A stretch of DNA of 15,658 nucleotides, from assembly GCA_011051075.1 (NCBI GenBank), contig DREN01000004.1, positions 1-15,658 of the forward strand, given 5' to 3'. The stretch comes from Deltaproteobacteria bacterium (lineage in GTDB: Bacteria > Desulfobacterota > DSM-4660 > Desulfatiglandales > Desulfatiglandaceae). The translations under genes and the position numbers were made by a program. Shown piece after piece: positions 1 to 7,440 of the stretch. Positions within the stretch are counted from its first letter, which is position 1; every line of letters starts with the position of its first letter. The notes below the pieces were generated by a model. The model did no database searches. It was not told the DNA's origin and was given only the letters and a program-made list of their open reading frames with translations.

Positions 1-185
1 GGTCCTTGCCTGCTCCTAAGCTGTAATCCAACCAAGGGGACCCACGTTCTGTGGAGTATTTTGTTGCGTCCTTTAGAAAAGAGGCCCCCACGGACTAAGG
101 GCAACCGCACAGGTCGAAAAATCTGGGACCACAGGCCTTTCACCCCGCCCTGGCGGAACCAGAGGCACAGGGTTCTTGACAAGTT
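1..185 (-). ncRNA. ssrS: Probable 6S RNA (ssrS), 3' end at or beyond the window edge
   Basis: No plausible protein gene is seen before 241, but the stretch folds extensively. Read on the minus strand it has the 6S plan. A closing stem pairs 163-171 with 9-17 (8 of 9 pairs). A further stem pairs 148-153 with 32-39. A short hairpin sits in the 3' half of the central bubble (42-45 with 51-54, 5-nt loop). A terminal hairpin pairs 101-105 with 63-67 and 92-95 with 68-71. Several minus-strand words also resemble the E. coli RNA: GCGGTTG opening the apical stem, CGCAAC closing it, and GGATTACAGC followed by a GC-rich 3' arm. The length of about 180 nt fits. 6S RNA mimics an open promoter and binds the sigma-70 RNA polymerase holoenzyme. 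The assignment is by structural resemblance only; both ends are approximate and no clear promoter was found. Confidence 0.55.
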
Positions 186-240
186 GCCTCTACTCCCACA
201 GATGACGCTGACCTGAATGTGAAAGGATCCAGGGGCCTAT

Positions 241-843
241 ATGAAGAGAGAAAACAGGGTTTACCTTTTGCGGCACGGCCAGGTAAGGGGTTACGAGGAC
301 TTTCCCGCATATGGCCATACCGATGTGGACCTGACCGAGACAGGGATTTTGCAGATGGAACGTATGGCCGAACGCCTGCGACTCACCGAACCCGCGGCCA
401 TCTACTCAAGCGATCTCAAGCGATCCGCCATTGGCGCCCGCTTAATAGCACGGCATCACGATGTGCCTCTCCACTTCCTTCCCGAGCTGAGGGAAATGAA
501 CCTTGGCGACTGGGAGGGCCTGACCCTCTCAGATATCATGCGTGATTTCCCTGAAGAGCTGGAGAAAAGGGAGGCGGGCCTGATCAACTACAGGCCCCCG
601 GGGGAGGGAGAGTCTGTTGCCGACCTCTCAGGGAGGATCATGCATGTTTTTGAGGGAATCCGCGTTGAACAGGAGGGGAACGACATCATCATCGTTGCGC
701 ACGCAGGGGTTAACAGGGTAATCCTCTGCGCGGCCCTGGGCCTGGACCTTGACATGATGTACAATATCCATCAGAGTTACGGGTGCCTCAATATCATTGA
801 CTATTTTCCCCAGTCAACCCTGGTACATCTAATAAACGGTTAA
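241..843 (+). CDS. Histidine phosphatase family protein, alpha-ribazole phosphatase-like
   Basis: A 200-residue enzyme of the histidine phosphatase (phosphoglycerate-mutase-like) superfamily. The signature LLRHGQ at residues 9-14 carries the phospho-accepting His12 and Arg11. Arg61 (SDLKRS), Glu85 in LREMNLGDWEG and His154 in VAHAG complete the usual phosphate pocket. The LREMxxGDWEG segment is typical of CobC-type alpha-ribazole-5'-phosphate phosphatases, which act in assembly of the lower ligand of cobalamin. The family is broad, so the substrate is inferred. The ATG at 241 follows an AGGGG ribosome-binding site with 6-nt spacing. The gene is first in a plus-strand run, diverges from the probable 6S RNA, and lies 79 bp before the secretion ATPase. 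The cobA-hemD gene about 3 kb away makes a cobalamin precursor, which is weakly consistent with a cobalamin role. Confidence 0.85.
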   Translation: MKRENRVYLLRHGQVRGYEDFPAYGHTDVDLTETGILQMERMAERLRLTEPAAIYSSDLKRSAIGARLIARHHDVPLHFLPELREMNLGDWEGLTLSDIMRDFPEELEKREAGLINYRPPGEGESVADLSGRIMHVFEGIRVEQEGNDIIIVAHAGVNRVILCAALGLDLDMMYNIHQSYGCLNIIDYFPQSTLVHLING

Positions 844-922
844 AGGAAAGGACAGATCATGGGCTTGAGGGGCAGGAGGATGGGAGCATCAAGATGAGAA
901 CCGTACAGGGAAAGGTGATGGT

Positions 923-3082
923 ATGAGTTCTTCAAAGGTCGCTCACAGCATGGAGAAGCGCCTCTCAGATCCCCATGGGACCAATGCCGTTCTGAATAAG
1001 GCTTCGTCACTGCGGGAACTTGGGTTGACCAGGGAAGCCGTTCAGGAATACGGAAAACTCCTGAAGACCGGGTGCCATCCTGGGAAGATCATTCCGGGTC
1101 TGGTGGACTGTCTTTCAAAAACCAATTCACCTTCCAATCTGATAGAGCGCATAGAGGAGCTTATCAGGCAGTACAAACTGGATCGCGCAAGACTCTCCCA
1201 GATCAGGTATTACGTTGCCATGGAGATGGAAAAGATGGGCTTTCAGGACCTGGCCCTGGACCTATACAGGGCTGCGGCTAAAACCGACCCCGGCAATAAG
1301 GGTGTGAAACAGAAGATCGATCAGATTGTTTCGAGAATGGCCCCCTCCTCAAGGTACGATTACCTGCTTAACAGGGGTCTGATAACCCAGGGCCAGTTGC
1401 AGGAGGCCCTGTCCGTGGCCAAAAGGGTGAAGAAAAGCGTCGAGTTTATCCTCATGAAGCAGTTCAGACTGAAGAAGGAGGATATAGGAAAATCCCTCTC
1501 CCTTTTTTACGGATGCCCGTTCAAGGAGTTTGATCCTGAGGCCCCGGTGCCGGTTGAGCTCCTCGGGAACCTGAAAAAACCTTTCCTCCTGCACGATCTG
1601 TGGGTGCCTTTGAGCTGGAGCAAGGATGGTGTGGAGATACTGATCGACGACCCGTGGGATCTCAGGAAAACCGGTCTGATCAGGGGGCTCACCAAGACCA
1701 AGAAGATAAACTTCTGTGTGGGAATCAGAGAGGATATACAGAAGTTCATCTCTCTCTTTTTTGACGCAAAAGCGGAAAAGGCCACCCAGGATATGATCGC
1801 CGAGCTGGATCTAATCCCGGATATCGCCTTTGACGAAGGGGATGAAGAAGATGCAGGGATGGCCGAGGAGGTGGACGAGACCTCAAGCCAGGTGGTGAGG
1901 CTTGTGGACCAGGTCATTGTGACCGCCCTCAGGAAGAACGCCTCGGACATACACATTGAACCTTCACCCATTACCAACAGAACCACCATCCGTTTCCGTC
2001 TGGATGGGGTCTGTCAGGAGTATATGCAGGTCCCCAACTCCATGGCAAGGGGGGTTCTCTCCAGGCTCAAGATCATGGCAGGTATAGATATAGCCGAGCG
2101 ACGTCTCCCCCAGGACGGTAAGATCAAGTTCAGACGTAAAGGGATCCCCCCCCTTGACCTGAGGCTGGCGACCCTGCCCACGGCAGGAGGACATGAGGAC
2201 GCCGTATTGAGACTCCTGGCCTCGGCCGGGGCCCTCAAGCTGGATGAAATGGGGTTGAGCGAACGGAACCTGAACGTCATGAAGAGGATCCTTGTGAAGC
2301 CCTACGGACTCATACTGGCGGTGGGACCCACCGGATCGGGTAAGACCACCACCCTTCACTCGGCCCTCAACCACATAAACAACCCAGGTCTCAAGATATG
2401 GACGGCCGAGGACCCCGTGGAGATCACTCAGCCCGGGCTCAGACAGGTGGAGGTAAAACCCAAGATAGGGCTCGATTTCGCCACGGTAATGCGGGCATTT
2501 CTGAGGGCCGATCCCGACGTGATCATGATCGGGGAGATGCGGGATAATGAGACCGCCTCCATAGGCATAGAGGCGTCTCTTACCGGGCATCTGGTTTTTT
2601 CCACCCTGCACACCAATAACGCCTCTGAAACCATAACAAGGCTTCTGGACATGGGACTGAACCCCCTGAACTTTGCAGACGCCCTGTTAGGGGTACTGGC
2701 CCAGAGGCTGATCAGGAAGCTGTGCACCAACTGCCGGAAAAAGTACCACCCCTCGAGGGAGGAGTTTGAAGCCCTTGTCGCGGAATATGGAGAAGAGGCC
2801 TTCAGGTCCCGCACAATCAAGTACGGCCCCAAGCTTATACTCTCCCGTCCGTCAGGATGCGAGGCATGTTCGGGGACCGGCTACAAGGGGAGGATGGCGA
2901 TCCATGAACTGCTTGAAGGCACTGCTGCCATAAAGAGACTGATAAAAAAGGAGGCGGTCACCGAAGAGATCTTTGCTCAAGGTGTTAGAGACGGTATGAC
3001 AACCTTGAAACAGGACGGCATCATCAAGGTGCTGTCAGGGCTTACGGATATCGCTGAAGTGCGCAGGGTGTGCATTGAATAG
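923..3082 (+). CDS. GspE/PulE/PilB-family secretion or pilus assembly ATPase with TPR-like N-terminus
   Basis: A 719-residue hexameric ATPase of the type II secretion / type IV pilus assembly family, acting on the cytoplasmic face of the inner membrane. Residues about 20-135 form helical TPR-like repeats. About 145-285 match the MshEN / T2SSE N-terminal domain. About 320-715 are the ATPase. Visible motifs are Walker A GPTGSGKTT (468-476), Asp box TAEDPVE (494-500), Walker B with PDVIMIGEMRD (531-541), and His box TGHLVFSTLHTN (554-565). A tetracysteine zinc site is formed by C601/C604 and C646/C649; that site is typical of GspE and PilB and absent from retraction ATPases such as PilT. Family members are usually about 500-570 residues, so the N-terminal extension is the unusual part. 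No pilin or secretin genes are adjacent. The ATG at 923 has a modest AAAGGTG site. A response regulator follows after 26 bp. Confidence 0.93.
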   Translation: MSSSKVAHSMEKRLSDPHGTNAVLNKASSLRELGLTREAVQEYGKLLKTGCHPGKIIPGLVDCLSKTNSPSNLIERIEELIRQYKLDRARLSQIRYYVAMEMEKMGFQDLALDLYRAAAKTDPGNKGVKQKIDQIVSRMAPSSRYDYLLNRGLITQGQLQEALSVAKRVKKSVEFILMKQFRLKKEDIGKSLSLFYGCPFKEFDPEAPVPVELLGNLKKPFLLHDLWVPLSWSKDGVEILIDDPWDLRKTGLIRGLTKTKKINFCVGIREDIQKFISLFFDAKAEKATQDMIAELDLIPDIAFDEGDEEDAGMAEEVDETSSQVVRLVDQVIVTALRKNASDIHIEPSPITNRTTIRFRLDGVCQEYMQVPNSMARGVLSRLKIMAGIDIAERRLPQDGKIKFRRKGIPPLDLRLATLPTAGGHEDAVLRLLASAGALKLDEMGLSERNLNVMKRILVKPYGLILAVGPTGSGKTTTLHSALNHINNPGLKIWTAEDPVEITQPGLRQVEVKPKIGLDFATVMRAFLRADPDVIMIGEMRDNETASIGIEASLTGHLVFSTLHTNNASETITRLLDMGLNPLNFADALLGVLAQRLIRKLCTNCRKKYHPSREEFEALVAEYGEEAFRSRTIKYGPKLILSRPSGCEACSGTGYKGRMAIHELLEGTAAIKRLIKKEAVTEEIFAQGVRDGMTTLKQDGIIKVLSGLTDIAEVRRVCIE

Positions 3083-3108
3083 TGGACCTGGATTAAAGGG
3101 AAGCGGGG

Positions 3109-3909
3109 ATGAGTCTGATGGCAAAAAAGGCCCTGGTTGTTGATAACGATTTTTTTTTCGTGGAATTCCTGGCACAACTCCTTGAGGAGAGGGGATACCA
3201 GGTAATCAAGGCCCTGGACGGCAAAGAGGGCCTGGCCAAGTTCAAGCATGGGCCTTTTGATATCCTCTTTACCGACCTTATCATGCCCAAGATAGATGGA
3301 GCGCAACTGATCAAAATCGCGCGCCAGAGATTCTCTGGATCCCACTTCTCCATCATAGCCATATCAGGGGCGATCATAGAGCGACAGGAGGATCTCTTTT
3401 CCATAGATGCCGATTACTGCCTTGCCAAAGCTCCTCTGGAAAAAATGGAAGATGATCTTAATGCCCTCCTGGACCGGCTTGAACAACACGGGGTTTCTCC
3501 CGGGGAGGACCTGAGGATCATCGAACCCGGTTCCCTCTACCCCAGACAGGCCACCACCGAACTGATCGAAAACCTGAATTTCCAGAAGGCGGTTACCGAG
3601 AGTATAGGGCTGGGCGTAGTGGTGGTTGACAGGGACGTGAAGATCATCAGCGCCACTTCCCGGGCCCTTGAGATAACGAAAAAATCTCTCGATAAGATAC
3701 TCAACAAACCGGTTACTTCTCTGCTCCCCAAGGGGGGACGGCCTCCACTGGTCCATGCCCTTAAGACCGTTGCCAGGGATCCGGAGCTGGACAGAATCAG
3801 CCTTATGGTGACCCTGGGGGTCAAGCGGGTACGATTGGTGGTATCTCTTCTGAGGTTCATGGGGGACGTGGCCGGCTGGATCGTCGCCATGGAGGAGGTT
3901 GATGAATAA
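3109..3909 (+). CDS. Response regulator: receiver domain plus PAS domain, no DNA-binding output
   Basis: A 266-residue protein. Residues about 5-125 form a CheY-like receiver: acidic pair D12/D14 in VDND, phospho-acceptor D56 in FTDLIMP, switch Ser86 in AISGA, and Lys107. Residues about 155-265 look like a PAS sensor domain (IGLGVVVVDRDVKIISATSRALEI core). There is no histidine kinase, GGDEF, HD-GYP or helix-turn-helix domain, so output is probably through protein contact or through PAS ligand sensing. It begins 26 bp after the GspE/PilB ATPase and is probably co-transcribed with it. Regulation of that machine is a reasonable inference. The partner kinase is not in the window. The ATG at 3109 is preceded by GGGAAGCGGGG; an internal ATG at 3118 is a close alternative. 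The gene ends 33 bp before palindromic element copy 1. Confidence 0.88.
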   Translation: MSLMAKKALVVDNDFFFVEFLAQLLEERGYQVIKALDGKEGLAKFKHGPFDILFTDLIMPKIDGAQLIKIARQRFSGSHFSIIAISGAIIERQEDLFSIDADYCLAKAPLEKMEDDLNALLDRLEQHGVSPGEDLRIIEPGSLYPRQATTELIENLNFQKAVTESIGLGVVVVDRDVKIISATSRALEITKKSLDKILNKPVTSLLPKGGRPPLVHALKTVARDPELDRISLMVTLGVKRVRLVVSLLRFMGDVAGWIVAMEEVDE

Positions 3910-3942
3910 AGAGGTCGCATTTCTCCACCCTCTCTTATGCTC

Positions 3943-4065
3943 ATAGACTTCCAGATAAAGATTTTGGACTGCGTTATCGGTCGGAATCGTCGACGACGTA
4001 CTATGGGTACGACTTACTCCGATTACTCCCTCTGGCCTTGCCAAAATCATTATCTGAAACTCTAT
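3943..4065. repeat. Palindromic repeat element, copy 1 (MITE-like or folded intergenic repeat)
   Basis: A 123-bp element between convergent genes. Its ends are imperfect 25-bp inverted repeats: the left arm 3943-3967 and the reverse complement of 4041-4065 differ at 3 positions. The interior also folds: GTAC pairs with GTAC around a short loop near 4003-4010, and GGAATCG at about 3983-3989 faces CGATTAC, imperfectly here. Copy 2 at 14560-14683 differs by about four substitutions and one base of length. The right end overlaps the first base of the reverse-strand TGA stop of cobA-hemD. A TCA triplet flanks both ends if the element is trimmed by one base each side; this could be a target duplication, but copy 2 does not show it. 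It has no coding capacity. Its position suggests it could stabilise or terminate transcripts from both sides. Confidence 0.85.
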
Positions 4066-5615
4066 CAGATCCCCTGCTGGATGGAGAAGTACTCGACAAT
4101 ACCCCGGGTAAATGCCTCTATGGTATATTCCTCGGGAATCAGGTCCACCCTGAAGCCGTTATCCTCAGCGGTCCTGGCGGTAACCGGTCCGATACAGGCC
4201 ACCGCCACACGGCTCATCCATCGGCAAAGCTCCCCCTTGTGAGGTCCGAACATCCCCACAAAATTTGTGACTGTTGAGGAACTGGTGAAGGTAACCATAT
4301 CTATGTCCCCTCCTGCGAGCAGTTCCTTCACCCTGCCGGTATGGTGGTCCGGGCTGACAGTCTGGTAGGCGGAAACCACGTCCACATCGGCCCCTGCCCG
4401 GCGCAACTGCTCGGGCAGCACCTCCCTGGCCCTTGCAGCCCTGGGAATAAGGATCTTCAGGCCTTTGATTCCCCCGGATTCAAGAAAAGATTCCACCACC
4501 GCCTCGGCCCGGTACTCATCGGGCATCAGATCCGGTCTGATCCCCATATCACCCCACGGGGCCCCTGTCTTGGGTCCGATAACGCCGATCTTTATCCCAT
4601 TCAGATCCCGCACATCCTTTCCCAGATGCCCTAACCGTCTGAGAAAAAACCTGACCCCGTTTACAGAGGTAAAGAGGAGCCAGTCATAATCATCTATTGT
4701 TCTGATGGCCCGGTCAAGGGGGCCCTGGTCCTCCGGCGGGGTCACCTCTATGGTGGGGAATTCAACACCCTCCGCACCAAGGTCCCTCAGTTTCCTGAGA
4801 AATCCGCTGGCCTGCTCCCTGGCCCTGGTTACGACGATCCGCCTGCCGAACAGGGGCCTGGTCTCAAACCAGTTCAGGTCGTCTCTCAGTGTTACAACCT
4901 CACCCACCACGATAATGGCGGGGGGACGAATCCGGTTTTCTCTGGCCAGGTCGGCGATATTCCCGAGGTTTCCCACCACTGTTGTCTGCTCGGGCAGGGT
5001 GCCCCTCCGGATGAGGGCCACAGGTGTCCCGGGAGGGCGACCGCAGGACATGAGGCGATCGGCGATCCCGGGGAGGTTCCCCACCCCCATGAGAAAGACC
5101 AGGGTCCCGGCCCCGGTGGATAACTTTTCCCAGGCGATCTCCGATTTTTCCTTGAGGGGATCTTCGTGGCCGGTGATAAACGCAACGGTGGAGGTATGAT
5201 CGCGATGCGTAAGGGGGATTCCCGCGTAGGCAGGCACAGAGATAGCCGAGGTTATGCCGGGCACGACCTCAAAATCCACCCCGGCCCTGCACAGATCCAC
5301 GGCCTCTTCACCCCCACGGCCGAATATAAAGGGGTCTCCCCCCTTGAGTCTGACCACAACCCTCCCTTCGCCGGCCTTCTGAACGATAAGTTCATTTATG
5401 GCCGACTGGCCCATGGTGTGGGAACCGGCCTTCTTTCCAACGTATATTAACTCGGTCCCCTCTCCGGCGTATTCAAGGAAGGCCCTGTTGGCCAGGTAGT
5501 CGTAAATAACCACATCCGCCTTTTCCAGGCACTCCCTGCCCTTCAGGGTGAGAAGACCGGGATCTCCGGGACCCGCCCCTACCAGATATACCTTCCCCTT
5601 TCCAGCTCTTGTCAT
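4065..5615 (-). CDS. cobA-hemD: Fused uroporphyrinogen-III C-methyltransferase / uroporphyrinogen-III synthase
   Basis: A 516-residue two-enzyme fusion. Residues about 6-245 are SUMT (CobA): VGAGPGDPGLLT (12-23) binds SAM, VRLKGGDPFIFGRGGEE is at 88-104, VVPGITSA at 117-124 and GHEDP at 149-153. Residues about 257-510 are HemD: RRIVVTRA at the start, the FTSSSTVTNF loop (443-452) and CIGPVTA (474-480). HemD closes hydroxymethylbilane, with inversion of ring D, to uroporphyrinogen III. SUMT then methylates C2 and C7 to give precorrin-2, the entry to siroheme, cobalamin and siroheme-derived heme. The ATG overlaps the hemC stop by 4 bp (ATGA), so the two are translationally coupled and catalyse consecutive steps. 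The NAD-dependent precorrin-2 dehydrogenase and the hemA and hemB genes are not in the window. The stop codon abuts palindromic element copy 1. Both halves appear intact. Confidence 0.96.
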   Translation of the reverse strand: MTRAGKGKVYLVGAGPGDPGLLTLKGRECLEKADVVIYDYLANRAFLEYAGEGTELIYVGKKAGSHTMGQSAINELIVQKAGEGRVVVRLKGGDPFIFGRGGEEAVDLCRAGVDFEVVPGITSAISVPAYAGIPLTHRDHTSTVAFITGHEDPLKEKSEIAWEKLSTGAGTLVFLMGVGNLPGIADRLMSCGRPPGTPVALIRRGTLPEQTTVVGNLGNIADLARENRIRPPAIIVVGEVVTLRDDLNWFETRPLFGRRIVVTRAREQASGFLRKLRDLGAEGVEFPTIEVTPPEDQGPLDRAIRTIDDYDWLLFTSVNGVRFFLRRLGHLGKDVRDLNGIKIGVIGPKTGAPWGDMGIRPDLMPDEYRAEAVVESFLESGGIKGLKILIPRAARAREVLPEQLRRAGADVDVVSAYQTVSPDHHTGRVKELLAGGDIDMVTFTSSSTVTNFVGMFGPHKGELCRWMSRVAVACIGPVTARTAEDNGFRVDLIPEEYTIEAFTRGIVEYFSIQQGI

Positions 5616-6547
5616 CGGGACTGGAACTCCTTTCCATATATCCTTTCAAGTATCCTGTCCGCACCGGCTGCAAGGAGCCTTCCCGCCAGGGCCGTACCTA
5701 TCTCCCCTGCCTGATCCGCCGTTCCAAAGATCTGGTCCCTCAGTATCGTTGTACCGTCCAGTTCCGCCACCATCCCTTGAACAAAGAGGCGGCCCCCTTC
5801 CAGCAGGGCAAGTCCGGCAATGGGAACCTGGCAGCCCCCTTCAAGCTCTTTCAGGAAGGCCCTCTCGGCAATAACACAGGTTCTTGTGGGTTTGTGATCA
5901 AGGAAGTGAAGTAGATCAAGGGTCCGAACGTCGTTTTGCCTCACCTCTATGCCCAGGGCACCCTGCCCCACTGCAGGAAGGACCTGGTCAAAGGAGAGGA
6001 GGTGGGTTATCCGGCCGGAAAGCCCCAGACGACTGAGCCCCGCAGAGGCCAGGATAACCGCGTCAAGATCACCCGATTCAAGTTTACTAAGCCTGGTGTC
6101 CACGTTCCCTCTCAAAGGAACCAGTTCCAGGTCGGGCCTCAGGTGGAGCAACTGGGCCCCCCTTCTAAGGCTGCTGGTGCCCACCCTTGCACCAGGGAAA
6201 AGCTGATCAAGGGTCTCCCCTTTGGCGGAAATAAGGGCATCGGCCGGGTTTTCCCGCTGGGGAAAGGTGGAAAGCATAAGCCCGTCGGGCAGTTCAGCGG
6301 GCACATCCTTCATGCTGTGGACCGCCAGGTCAACCCTGTTCTCCAGCAGGGCCTCCTCGATCTCCTTCACGAACAGGCCCTTGCCCCCGATCTTGCTGAG
6401 GGGGGCGTCCACGACCCTGTCCCCCGTGGTCTTGATCCTGACCAGCTCAACCCTCACATGGGGGTGCCTGGCCTCGATTTCGCCCTTTACCCATTGGCTC
6501 TGCATGAGGGCCAGCCTGCTTCCCCTTGTGCCTATTTTCAGGTTCAT
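5612..6547 (-). CDS. hemC: Porphobilinogen deaminase (hydroxymethylbilane synthase)
   Basis: A 311-residue cytoplasmic enzyme that polymerises four porphobilinogen units into hydroxymethylbilane. It starts with the family signature IGTRGSRLALMQS (5-17). Asp81 in HSMKDVP is the catalytic acid. TSSLRR (124-129) and LRGNVDTRLSKL (145-156) bind substrate carboxylates. Cys239 in EGGCQVP anchors the dipyrromethane cofactor. Length is normal for the family. The ATG at 6547 has a GGAAGAG ribosome-binding site 3 nt upstream. It overlaps cobA-hemD by 4 bp, and the next enzyme's substrate is its product. It lies 73 bp downstream of ispD and is probably co-transcribed. No anomalies were seen. Confidence 0.97.
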   Translation of the reverse strand: MNLKIGTRGSRLALMQSQWVKGEIEARHPHVRVELVRIKTTGDRVVDAPLSKIGGKGLFVKEIEEALLENRVDLAVHSMKDVPAELPDGLMLSTFPQRENPADALISAKGETLDQLFPGARVGTSSLRRGAQLLHLRPDLELVPLRGNVDTRLSKLESGDLDAVILASAGLSRLGLSGRITHLLSFDQVLPAVGQGALGIEVRQNDVRTLDLLHFLDHKPTRTCVIAERAFLKELEGGCQVPIAGLALLEGGRLFVQGMVAELDGTTILRDQIFGTADQAGEIGTALAGRLLAAGADRILERIYGKEFQSR

Positions 6548-6620
6548 AAGCTCTTCCGTGGTAACTTCTCAAAAACTCCGGGCGACTGAAGCCTACAAAA
6601 ACGGACTATTGGTCCCGGAT

Positions 6621-7343
6621 TTATTGAGAAGATGCCTTCCGTGAACGGAGCAGAAATCGCGCCAGCTCCAGATCGAGGGGGGTTGTCACCTTTATGTTAT
6701 CCTCCGATCCTCTTACCACCCTGACCCTGATCCCCATCCTTTCAATGAGAAGCGCATCGTCGGTAGCCCCTTCCCACCCCTCCTCCACGGCCCTCTGATG
6801 GGCCTTGAGGATATCCTGGAACCGGAAGGCCTGGGGGGTCTGGACCATCCACACCCTTTCCCTCTGACAGGTCTTTACCACGTATGCTGAGTGGCCAACC
6901 TCCTTAACCGTCTCCTTGGCAGGTAGCGCCGCTATGACGGCCCGGTCCGCGGCTGCCCCCTGTACGACCCGTTCTATGAGGTCTTTGTCCACAAGGGGCC
7001 TGACACCATCGTGGATCAGGGCAAGGTCAAACCCTCCTTCCGCAGCCTCAAGTCCCAGCCTGACGGAATCCATTCGGCGCCTTCCCCCGGGGGCTATCCT
7101 TTTCACCTTGGTGAAACCGAATCTGTCCACGATCTCTCTGCTGCAGTACTCCATCTCAGTCTGAGGGACCACCAGGACAACTGCGGCCACATGGTTCGAT
7201 TCCTGAAAGGGCCCAAGGGTCTGGGCAAGGACAGGCCTGCCCTCGAGGCTGAGGAACTGCTTGGCCCGTCTGCTTTTCATGCGGATACCCGATCCTGCCG
7301 CAGGGATTATGGCCACTGTCCTTAGGGTTGCATGGTTGCTCAT
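6621..7343 (-). CDS. ispD: 2-C-methyl-D-erythritol 4-phosphate cytidylyltransferase
   Basis: This enzyme transfers CMP from CTP to methylerythritol phosphate in the MEP isoprenoid pathway. Visible motifs, numbered from the chosen start, are PAAGSGIRM near residue 14 (CTP loop), AKQFL with the conserved Lys near 28, GGRRRMDSV near 86, HDGVRP near 111, TPQAF near 168, TDDA near 193 and NIKVT near 215. Length from the chosen ATG is 240 residues, close to the usual 230. Upstream starts at 7370 (ATG) and 7376 (TTG) are possible, but both lack a ribosome-binding site and 7376 falls in the U-tract of an intrinsic terminator. The ATG at 7343 has GGAG 3 nt upstream, a short spacing, and lies just before the family core. 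No ispF homologue is adjacent. hemC follows after 73 bp. Confidence 0.94.
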   Translation of the reverse strand: MSNHATLRTVAIIPAAGSGIRMKSRRAKQFLSLEGRPVLAQTLGPFQESNHVAAVVLVVPQTEMEYCSREIVDRFGFTKVKRIAPGGRRRMDSVRLGLEAAEGGFDLALIHDGVRPLVDKDLIERVVQGAAADRAVIAALPAKETVKEVGHSAYVVKTCQRERVWMVQTPQAFRFQDILKAHQRAVEEGWEGATDDALLIERMGIRVRVVRGSEDNIKVTTPLDLELARFLLRSRKASSQ

Positions 7344-7374
7344 GGGCTCCAGTCTTAACCTGTCAGGCATGTTC

Positions 7375-7422
7375 AAAAAAGAAAAGCAGGGCCTGGGAAA
7401 CTGGAGATTTCCTTTGACCTGC
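7375..7422 (-). terminator. Rho-independent terminator or attenuator between the Rho-N-like gene and ispD
   Basis: On the minus strand a stem forms from 7418-7422 with 7386-7390 (GCAGG/CCTGC). A second inner stem forms from 7408-7412 with 7396-7400 (GGAAA/TTTCC). The hairpin is followed directly by an 11-nt tract, TTTTCTTTTTT, at 7385-7375. It lies 18 bp after the stop of the small basic protein gene and ends about 30 bp before the chosen ispD ATG. The internal loop makes the stem weaker than a textbook terminator, so partial read-through into ispD is likely. Confidence 0.65.
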
Positions 7423-7440
7423 TCGGGTTTGTAACGGTTT

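Noticed and set aside
176..205. TTGACA at 176-181 as a plus-strand promoter for the histidine phosphatase
   Set aside because: The -35 box is perfect, but the sequence 18 bp downstream (AGATGA) is a poor -10, and the site overlaps the probable RNA gene.
1..240. Cobalamin or other riboswitch upstream of the CobC-like phosphatase
   Set aside because: No B12-box-like sequence was seen, and the fold matches a 6S-like plan on the opposite strand better.
5936..6589. A 217-codon plus-strand open frame over hemC
   Set aside because: hemC on the other strand carries every diagnostic motif; the frame has no family resemblance.
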